This document shows positions 40,122-45,208 of a stretch of DNA of 45,208 nucleotides, piece after piece. The notes under the pieces are model-generated. The model was not told the origin of the DNA, searched no databases, and was given only the letters and a program-made list of their open reading frames with translations. The stretch's first letter is position 1, and every line of letters starts with the position of its first letter. The stretch is from assembly GCA_040752025.1 (NCBI GenBank), contig JBFMFR010000056.1, positions 1 to 45,208 on the forward strand, in the 5' to 3' direction. The position numbers were made by a program, and so were the translations under genes. Source of the DNA: JBFMFR01 sp040752025. Its GTDB lineage: Bacteria > Chloroflexota > Anaerolineae > Anaerolineales > UBA4823.

Positions 40122-41124
40122 TTTGATCCGTCACCCGGCTAACCAGGCGGTAGACCAGCAGGGTCAGCCAGGGCGAGGGGTTCTTCTTATCGGCGAACGA
40201 CCAGCCTTTCCAGGCTTTGTACATCGAGGCGGCGGTATAGCGACCGCCTTCATCGGCCTGGGCCAGGATGGCTGCCAGCATCTCCTGGAAGCGCGGATCG
40301 GGATGCACGAAGGCGAAACGGCTGAGCACATCGGCCACGTGCAGGATGTCGTACCAGACGAAGGGGTATTTCAGCTTGTGGAAATCGCTGCCGATGCCGA
40401 ACAGGTAGTGCTTGACTTCGCCGCGCTGCTCCCAGTGAGAGAGCAGCATCTCGGCCCCGGCGCGCGTGGCGGGGCTGTCGAGCAGGCCGGGCGCCAGGGA
40501 CAGGGCCTTCAGGGCGAAAACGTTGGCGATCGGGCAGGGGGCCTCTTTGCGCCCCGGGCCGCGAAACTTGCCCAGCTCTTCTGCACCGCGGCAGCGCCAG
40601 CCGTTTTCGTCGACCAGGCCGGCCAGGTGCTGGGCGGCGCGCTGCACGCGCGCATCCTGTTCGAGCCCCATAGCCAGCAGGGCGTAGAGCAGGGTGGGCG
40701 CGTCGCACAGCACCCATAACCAGGTATCCACGCCCGTACCGCCGAAGGTGCGCGGGATGTTTACCAGGCTCTGGAAAGCGCCTTCAGGGGATTGGTGAGC
40801 GAGAACGGCTTCCAGGCCCGGCTGCATCAGGTCATCGCCGGCGCGCAGGCCGAAATCGGCCAGGGTGCTGAACTTGTAGATAGGGTGGTTGGAGTCGTTA
40901 TGGCGCTGGAAGACATAGCCAGGCCAGCCGCGCACTTCTTCGGCCAGGGCTGCCACCTGCGGGTGGGCCAGCAGCTCGGCGCGGGCAGCCTGCACCTGCG
41001 GATCATCCTCCGGCAGGCCGAGCAGTTCGACCAGGGCGCGGTAGCGCGTCCAGGGCTCGCCGGATTCCAGCAGCCAGGTGAGCAGTTCCGGGGAAATTTG
41101 GATAGGGCGGGTAGTGTGATTCAT
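40114..41124 (-). CDS. Alpha/alpha-toroid protein (prenyltransferase/cyclase-repeat fold)
   Basis: 336 residues built from helices in the style of terpene-cyclase or prenyltransferase beta-like barrels: LTWLLESGEPWTRYRALVELL, TLADFGLRAG, FGGTGVDTWLWVLCDAPTLLYALLAMG, and a late KHYLFGIGSDFHKLKYPFVWYDILHVADVLSRF. No DXDD or zinc triad could be confirmed, so catalytic activity is uncertain. The final codon lies inside the palindrome at 40089-40121. It begins 3 nt after the GNAT/YoaP gene. Confidence 0.75.
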   Translation of the reverse strand: MNHTTRPIQISPELLTWLLESGEPWTRYRALVELLGLPEDDPQVQAARAELLAHPQVAALAEEVRGWPGYVFQRHNDSNHPIYKFSTLADFGLRAGDDLMQPGLEAVLAHQSPEGAFQSLVNIPRTFGGTGVDTWLWVLCDAPTLLYALLAMGLEQDARVQRAAQHLAGLVDENGWRCRGAEELGKFRGPGRKEAPCPIANVFALKALSLAPGLLDSPATRAGAEMLLSHWEQRGEVKHYLFGIGSDFHKLKYPFVWYDILHVADVLSRFAFVHPDPRFQEMLAAILAQADEGGRYTAASMYKAWKGWSFADKKNPSPWLTLLVYRLVSRVTDQKT

Positions 41125-41127
41125 GCT

Positions 41128-41901
41128 TCATTCCTGTGAAGGCGGTTCGATCAATTTCAGCAGATCATCTTTGAGCAAATAGTGGTATGACAGCAGCTTG
41201 CCGTTGTAAATCACGTTGAAGACGCCGTAGGGGGAAGATGCCTGCGCCTGGACCTGCCCCCCGCTGGTCAACTGGATCGCCTGGAACGGGATGTTTAACT
41301 CCTGGGCGGCTTCAGCGATATGCCGCACAGCATCCTCCATGTAGGGACACTGGTCGGCGTAGATCACGCTCAGCCCGGCGCCGTAGCGCCCCTGGCGGGC
41401 TTCCCAATCTGTCGGGAAACTGGGCAGTGGAGCTTCATCGAAGCGTTTCGCCAGCAGATCGAAGGAGGGCGGAGCCTGGTCGATGCGCTCGAAGCCGTTC
41501 TTCAGGAACAGCTCGCTGCTCGCCAGCCATACCCGGCTGCTGGAGAGCATCACCACCCCGTGGAAGCCGGCTTCACGGGCCTCCTGGAGGCATGCATCCA
41601 GCAGGCGCGTGCCGTAGCCTTTACCCTTGCCTTTGCCCACCACCCACAGGCAGTGGATCACCAGGTAGCCGGGAGCGTTGACCGCCCGCCAGGCGTATTC
41701 GCCGGGCGTGTACTCGATGAAGCCCACCGAGCGCTTGCCCTCGTACAAGATTTTGATGCGCATGCCCTCGGCGAAGCGCGCTCGCAGCCAGGCCAGCTTG
41801 TGCTGGTAGCCGGGCGATTTGGGCTTGCTCTTGTAGCAAAAGAAGCCTTGCTGATCGAGGTTGTTTGCATCGACATCCATGATTTCGACAGGTTCAGTCA
41901 T
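41128..41901 (-). CDS. GNAT acetyltransferase with YoaP C-terminal domain
   Basis: 257 residues. The GNAT core (about 1-160) includes the acetyl-CoA loop GKGKGKGYGTR and the strand VVMLSSSRVWLASSELFLKNGF. The C-terminal 90 residues match the YoaP thioredoxin-like extension, with CPYMEDAVRHIAEAA (single Cys). The start at 41901 has AAAGGAGAAG 9-10 nt upstream. The frame is open further up, but it is the shadow of the WYL gene. The substrate is unknown. It lies 5 nt after the WYL regulator and 3 nt before the toroid gene. Confidence 0.85.
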   Translation of the reverse strand: MTEPVEIMDVDANNLDQQGFFCYKSKPKSPGYQHKLAWLRARFAEGMRIKILYEGKRSVGFIEYTPGEYAWRAVNAPGYLVIHCLWVVGKGKGKGYGTRLLDACLQEAREAGFHGVVMLSSSRVWLASSELFLKNGFERIDQAPPSFDLLAKRFDEAPLPSFPTDWEARQGRYGAGLSVIYADQCPYMEDAVRHIAEAAQELNIPFQAIQLTSGGQVQAQASSPYGVFNVIYNGKLLSYHYLLKDDLLKLIEPPSQE

Positions 41902-41906
41902 GTGGT

Positions 41907-42893
41907 TTACTTCTCCTTTGAATTCGAATGTATTGGCGTTGGAGCGTACTGCCTGAGAACGCCCTGGGCCCATTCCTGCACCACCCGGCGCAGCTCGACC
42001 GGTTCCAGCACAGTCACAGCCGGGCCGAAGCTCAAGATGGTCGAGGCTGCCCAGGCGAAGTCCGGCGCCGAGAAAGTGACGACCAGGCCGCCATCCGGCT
42101 GTTCTTTGAGCGTATCCCACAGCGGGCGGCTGTCCAGGGCCAGCAGGGCCGCCTCGGGGGCGAAGCGCAGCCGCACCGAGATCTGCGGCTGTTCGGCGAA
42201 ACCCTGCGCCAGGTATTGGCGGATGTCGAAAGTGGGCGGCGTCTTGAAGGTCTCGGGGCGCAGGTTCAACTCCAGAATGCGGTCCAGGCGAAAAGTGCGC
42301 ACCGCCTGGCGCAGGTGGCAGAACCCGACCACGTACCACCAGCCCCAGCGGTGCACCAGGGCGTAAGGGTCGAGCTGGCGCGCCGCCGGGTGAGGCTGTT
42401 GGGAGCTGCGATAGAGCATCTCGATACGGCGCTGGCCGCGCACAGCGCGGCGCAGCACTTCCAGGTGCGTCTCGATGTTCTTCAGATCGGCGCGGTGCAT
42501 GCCGGTGGCTACCAGGGTGCGGCGCGCCCAGGCGACTTCCTGGCGCTGCTCGTCGGGCAGCAGGTTGTCCAGCTTGGCCAGCGCGCCCTGGGCAGCCTCC
42601 TGGTACAGCCGCCCCCACATTTCGTCCACCAGGCTGGCGCCCAGGTAAACGGCCACAGCTTCCTCGGGGGTGAGCACCAGTGGGGGCATCTTGTAGCCGC
42701 GCACCAGCGAGAAGCCGCCGTAGGGGCCGCGCTCGGAATAGATCGGGATGCCCATCTCGTCCAGCATTTCCATGTAGCGGTGCAGGGTGCGCACGGAAAC
42801 GCCCAGGGCTCCGGCCAATTCGCCGGCCTTCTGGTTGGGCTGGCGCTGCAAGAGCATGATCAGGGTGAGCAGGCGGATGGCGGTGTTGGGCAT
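41907..42893 (-). CDS. WYL-domain transcriptional regulator (YafY type)
   Basis: 328 residues from ATG 42893 (340 if the ATG at 42929 is used). The N-terminal HTH_11/DeoR-like helix-turn-helix (KAGELAGALGVSVRTLHRYMEML, about 20-45) is followed by the WYL sensor domain (about 138-215, with LDPYALVHRWGWWYVVGFCH) and the WCX tail. Usually a repressor or activator responding to nucleotides or small molecules. It begins the run WYL, GNAT/YoaP, toroid protein. A 10-bp palindrome just upstream is its likely operator. Confidence 0.9.
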   Translation of the reverse strand: MPNTAIRLLTLIMLLQRQPNQKAGELAGALGVSVRTLHRYMEMLDEMGIPIYSERGPYGGFSLVRGYKMPPLVLTPEEAVAVYLGASLVDEMWGRLYQEAAQGALAKLDNLLPDEQRQEVAWARRTLVATGMHRADLKNIETHLEVLRRAVRGQRRIEMLYRSSQQPHPAARQLDPYALVHRWGWWYVVGFCHLRQAVRTFRLDRILELNLRPETFKTPPTFDIRQYLAQGFAEQPQISVRLRFAPEAALLALDSRPLWDTLKEQPDGGLVVTFSAPDFAWAASTILSFGPAVTVLEPVELRRVVQEWAQGVLRQYAPTPIHSNSKEK

Positions 42894-42945
42894 GGGCTTC
42901 TGTCTTTCTGGCTTTCGGGCCAAGTGCATGTTCAGTTTAGAGCTT

Positions 42946-42970
42946 AATTATGTCAATTCCTGACATAATT
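42946..42970 (-). promoter_or_regulatory. 10-bp perfect palindrome before the WYL gene
   Basis: AATTATGTCA, ATTCC spacer, TGACATAATT: a perfect 10-bp inverted repeat. On the minus strand it contains TTGACA (a -35 consensus), so binding would compete with RNA polymerase. Confidence 0.55.
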
Positions 42971-43014
42971 CTAGCCAGATTTTGACTGAAACGCGGGTGA
43001 TTTTTTACGAATTA

Positions 43015-43057
43015 AAAACCGGATTTTGCCGCCAAGGTGGTTCAAAAATCCGGTTTT
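43015..43057. other. Long hairpin with 13-bp AT/GC arms between divergent regulators
   Basis: AAAACCGGATTTT (43015-43027) and AAAATCCGGTTTT (43045-43057) are perfect complements; the spacer has an extra CCGCC/GGTGG pairing. It lies between the two divergent promoters, where a terminator is not expected, so it may act as a structured insulator, protein site or MITE-like remnant. Confidence 0.45.
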
Positions 43058-43071
43058 GTAGATTTCACCTC

Positions 43072-43099
43072 TTGACAAAAAAGTTAGCTACCATATAAT
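43072..43099 (+). promoter_or_regulatory. Near-perfect sigma-70 promoter of the MarR gene
   Basis: TTGACA (43072-43077), 16-nt spacer, TATAAT (43094-43099). Both hexamers match the consensus exactly, so the gene is strongly transcribed unless repressed. Confidence 0.75.
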
Positions 43100-43125
43100 T
43101 AGGATACTAAATATATGTATCCGAA
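43099..43125 (+). promoter_or_regulatory. Candidate MarR operator
   Basis: TTAGGATAC (43099-43107), 9-nt spacer, GTATCCGAA (43117-43125): an inverted repeat with 8 of 9 matches that begins at the last base of the -10 box. It is placed to block promoter clearance. Confidence 0.55.
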
Positions 43126-43618
43126 CAATACAGAAGCAAAAGATTTGCAGCCGATTGAAACCTTGCCAGGTGCAGAGCCAATGAACAAACCCAAACGTCC
43201 CCTGAGTATGCCGGACATTTTCCAACGTATCGAAGGCGTCGGTAAGAAGTTGAAACGAATGCAACGCCAGACCATCCAGACAAGCGGCCTGACGCCGCCG
43301 CAGTTCTTCTTGCTGACGCTGTTGTGGGAAAGGGACAGGCGCCCGTTCAAGGAACTGGCCGAGGCCAGCGGTTACACCCCGGCGACGATCACGGGCATCG
43401 TGGATACGATGGAAAAAAAGGGCGTGGTGCGGCGCGAGAACAGCACTGAGGACCGGCGCAGCTGCCTGGTCGTGCTGACGGAGAAGGGGCGAGGATTGCA
43501 GCAGACTACGCCCAGTCTGGATAAGATTTTTAAACACTGCTGCGTGGGGTTGTCCCCTGACGAAATCCAGCAGTTGGGTGAACTGCTCGATAAATTGGAT
43601 CGCTCGCTGGAATCATAG
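43115..43618 (+). CDS. MarR-family transcriptional regulator
   Basis: 167 residues from ATG 43115, or 145 from ATG 43181 (MNKPKRP). The later start is attractive because the first lies inside the operator. The winged-helix core is clear: LTPPQFFLLTLLWERDRRPFKELAEASGYTPATITGIVDTMEKKGVVRRENSTEDRRSCLVVLTEKGRGL, with the DRR wing motif. It probably represses itself and the next gene, a four-TM protein 27 nt downstream, in response to a small ligand. Confidence 0.92.
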   Translation: MYPNNTEAKDLQPIETLPGAEPMNKPKRPLSMPDIFQRIEGVGKKLKRMQRQTIQTSGLTPPQFFLLTLLWERDRRPFKELAEASGYTPATITGIVDTMEKKGVVRRENSTEDRRSCLVVLTEKGRGLQQTTPSLDKIFKHCCVGLSPDEIQQLGELLDKLDRSLES

Positions 43619-43645
43619 GAAAGATGTTGGAGCTGTGAGGCCAAT

Positions 43646-44053
43646 ATGAACACGAAACGATTTACCAAAATCCTGATCTTTCTGGCGCACGCCCTGGTGG
43701 GATGGGCGCTGTGCGGAGCGATCATCGGGATCGGGCGGGCGGTGACCAGCATGCAGACCACCCTGATCGTTCACGCCCTGGGCGCGCCGGTGATCTTCGG
43801 CCTGATTTCGCGGGTGTACTTTCGGCGATTCAACTACACCACGCCCTTGCAGACCGGTCTGCTATTTATGCTCTTCGCCATCGCCATGGACTTCTTCGTG
43901 GTCGCCATGTTTATCGAGAAAAGCTTCGAGATGTTTACCAGCCTCCTGGGCACCTGGATCCCATTCGGGTTGATCTTCCTGTCCACTTACTTGACCGGTA
44001 CATACGTGCTCAGAGGCCGCCAGGTAGAGCAGGCCGGAGCATTCGCAAAGTAA
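43646..44053 (+). CDS. Four-TM membrane protein
   Basis: 135 residues with four hydrophobic helices (about 7-29, 44-58, 67-88, 97-120) and a short C-terminal tail. No family was assigned. Its position behind the marR-type gene suggests it is under that control, perhaps in export or stress at the membrane. GAGG lies 8-9 nt before the ATG. Confidence 0.65.
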   Translation: MNTKRFTKILIFLAHALVGWALCGAIIGIGRAVTSMQTTLIVHALGAPVIFGLISRVYFRRFNYTTPLQTGLLFMLFAIAMDFFVVAMFIEKSFEMFTSLLGTWIPFGLIFLSTYLTGTYVLRGRQVEQAGAFAK

Positions 44054-44116
44054 CCGTAGGGGCGGGTTTGCAAACACCGTTATTGTTGTGATATCCCCTT
44101 AGGAGGGAGGTGTGAT

Positions 44117-44579
44117 GTGAAACAATCTAATCTAGTGTTCCAGATGCTTGTTTTTACGCTGGTTTTGCATGGTTTGTTTTGCCTGCCTACCGGTTGCCCA
44201 ACCTGCAGCCACGCCTGCGCCGACAGACATCCAGCCAACCCCCACGCGCACCCGGCCGCCCGGCGGCTTTTTGGCGACGGGCGCTGAGCCGGCAGATGTG
44301 CGCGGCAAGATTGTAGATACTTATGGCAAAGACGGCCAAATTGGTATGATCCACGTGGAAGCCGCCCCGGACAAAGATACAGGATTTATCAGCGCCTATT
44401 ATGTCAGCATAGAAGATTACACCCAGGTCTACCAGAAGCAGGCAGAGAAAGTTGAGCAGGTTTCCCCGGCCCAGCTAAAAGAGGGGATGTTGGTCGAAGT
44501 GCTATTCACCGGGATAATTCTGGAGAGTTACCCTGCTCAGGTGAAGGCCCTGGAAGTGCTGATTCTAGCGGAGGAGTGA
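44117..44579 (+). pseudogene. Lipoprotein gene with a 1-nt frameshift after the lipobox
   Basis: GTG 44117 (GGAGG-type site upstream) starts a signal peptide ending in LPTGC (KQSNLVFQMLVFTLVL...). The mature part (QPAATPAPTDIQPTPTRTRPPGG, then residues to 44579) is in the +1 frame. Dropping one C from the CCC run at 44197-44199 restores LPTGC-QPAATPAPTD. The rest contains a small beta-rich domain (ATGAEPADVRGKIVDTYGKDGQIGMIHVEA and SYPAQVKALEVLILAEE) shared with the next gene. It could be a mutation or a sequencing error. A weak internal start also gives a product lacking a lipobox. Confidence 0.7.
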
Positions 44580-44580
44580 A

Positions 44581-45132
44581 ATGATAGAGAAATTGAAGGC
44601 AATCTTCTATCTTGGTTTACTGATTGCTTTCCTGGGCCTTCTCCTGCGCCACGATCTCTCTGCCCAAGAGTCCAATCAGAATAGTGATTTGATCGTAATT
44701 TCATCAAATGGAGAGCGGATCAATGTCACACAACTTGCTCGCCTGCGAGCAAGTTCCAGCGAAGAAAACGCGCGAAGATATAGCACGAAAATGTCGCCAG
44801 GCTTTATCCCCGATGGCGTCATTGTGGACTGTGAGCCCGCAGATATGCTGGCCGATCCGGCCAGCGCCAAGCCGGTTACTGCGCTGCAGAATTCCTTTAC
44901 GGTGGAGCGGTCCGACAGCCTGTTGGGGACAGGCGCTGGAACGCCCGACATCCTTGGAAAGATTCTAAAAGTATTTACGCGCGATGATCAAGTCGTAAGT
45001 TTATATGTCGAGGGGGATAGCGAAGTTGACACCATCTTTCGCAAAGCCTGTGTCAAAATTACCGGGCAGACTTTGATTTACCTAGTACATCTTGGCATAA
45101 ATAGCTATGCAGAAAGGGCTCTGCCCTGGTAG
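44581..45132 (+). CDS. Exported paralog of the preceding lipoprotein, cut by an insertion
   Basis: The frame has an N-terminal hydrophobic segment (about 5-25) and a C-terminal part with the same domain as the preceding gene: LLGTGAGTPDILGKILKVFTRDDQVVSLYVEGDSEVDT aligns with FLATGAEPADVRGKIVDTYGKDGQIGMIHVEAAPDKDT. The alignment stops at about 45078, where the IS630 element begins. The last 17 codons belong to that element. GGAGTG in the preceding stop region serves as ribosome-binding site, with the ATG 1 nt after the previous stop. Confidence 0.75.
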   Translation: MIEKLKAIFYLGLLIAFLGLLLRHDLSAQESNQNSDLIVISSNGERINVTQLARLRASSSEENARRYSTKMSPGFIPDGVIVDCEPADMLADPASAKPVTALQNSFTVERSDSLLGTGAGTPDILGKILKVFTRDDQVVSLYVEGDSEVDTIFRKACVKITGQTLIYLVHLGINSYAERALPW

Positions 45133-45208
45133 GTCCATTTGAACGGTTTAGCCATGGTACGGTTGTAATACTCGATGAAGGCCAGAACCTTGCGTTTCAG
45201 ATCGTCGA
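45081..45208 (-). mobile_element. IS630-family insertion sequence, partial (3' end)
   Basis: From a TA at 45079-45080 (IS630 elements target TA) to the window edge. It carries the transposase C-terminus on the minus strand (45105-45208). The coding frame of the target gene loses similarity to its paralog at the same point. The other end of the element lies outside the window. Confidence 0.7.
45105..45208 (-). CDS. IS630-family transposase, C-terminal 33 residues
   Basis: Partial, entering from the right edge. The tail reads DDLKRKVLAFIEYYNRTMAK and PFKWTYQGRALSA, then TAG. This is the characteristic end of IS630/Tc1-like transposases (LxxFIxYYNxTxAKPFxWTYxG). The DDE residues lie beyond the window. 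Confidence 0.8.
   Translation of the reverse strand, partial: DDLKRKVLAFIEYYNRTMAKPFKWTYQGRALSA

Noticed and set aside
40114..41124. Squalene-hopene cyclase
   Set aside because: Half the usual length and no DXDD or QW-repeat pattern confirmed; kept as a toroid-fold protein of unknown activity.

Overview
The window looks like a 45 kb piece of chromosome from a high-GC bacterium. It is most probably a member of the Chloroflexota, near the Anaerolineae. This is an inference from gene style, not from a marker phylogeny. The signs are NarL-type sensor kinases with a multi-TM amino-terminal half, many lipoproteins with Thr/Pro-rich linkers, STAND/TPR giants, WYL regulators, a 4Fe-4S membrane protein and strong TATAAT boxes very close to start codons. 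Housekeeping anchors are rnpB (RNase P RNA, minus strand, 30040-30431) and uvrB.

Layout: 0-2.3 kb holds a truncated BNR/RHS surface protein that ends in unrelated sequence at the left edge. 2.3-3.0 kb is a gene-free spacer with degenerate C/T-rich repeats. 3.0-8.7 kb is a plus-strand block of a polytopic membrane protein, a NarL-family sensor kinase with its LuxR-type response regulator, and a cytochrome P450; an inverted repeat lies between regulator and P450. 8.8-11.7 kb carries an Ala-rich lipoprotein, a hairpin-rich spacer and a flippase. 11.7-18.2 kb is an accessory stretch: a PIN toxin-antitoxin pair, an ADP-ribosylglycohydrolase coupled to a zinc/pRiA4b-ORF-3-like protein, a secreted Cys-rich protein, a Fic enzyme with its own operator, and an FG-GAP/TPR lipoprotein. 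18.4-23.2 kb carries degV, DUF4345 and TspO-like genes, then a carotenoid-desaturase-like oxidoreductase behind an M50 site-2-protease/CBS protein. 23.3-27.0 kb has a helical-repeat protein, a gene broken by an amber codon, and a Phd/VapC pair. 27.1-28.7 kb is a two-gene iron-sulfur membrane module. 28.9-33.4 kb has a secreted M28 peptidase, rnpB, a ubiquitin-like/Mut7-C protein and uvrB. 33.5-37.6 kb is one 1366-residue GGDEF-STAND-TPR protein. 37.6-38.4 kb is a small Gly/Met-rich exported protein under four 11-bp-phased TTCACA-type half-sites. 38.4-42.9 kb is a minus-strand series: WYL regulator, GNAT/YoaP, alpha/alpha-toroid protein, GyrI-like and BtrH-like. 43.1-45.2 kb has a MarR regulator with a four-TM protein, then two related envelope proteins, one frameshifted and one cut off by an IS630-family element that runs out of the window.

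The strongest observations are these. (1) A GGDEF domain with intact active and inhibitory sites is fused directly to a two-P-loop STAND/TPR protein. (2) A PhoB/OmpR-like tandem operator precedes a small exported protein. (3) Three toxin-type loci (PIN/RHH, Fic, Phd/VapC) each have an inverted repeat overlapping or straddling their TATAAT box; one of these lies inside the coding end of the neighbouring ADP-ribosylglycohydrolase. (4) There are three fresh-looking gene breaks: an amber codon, a 1-nt frameshift and an IS insertion. Database searches were not possible, so family names rest on motifs and remembered family features.
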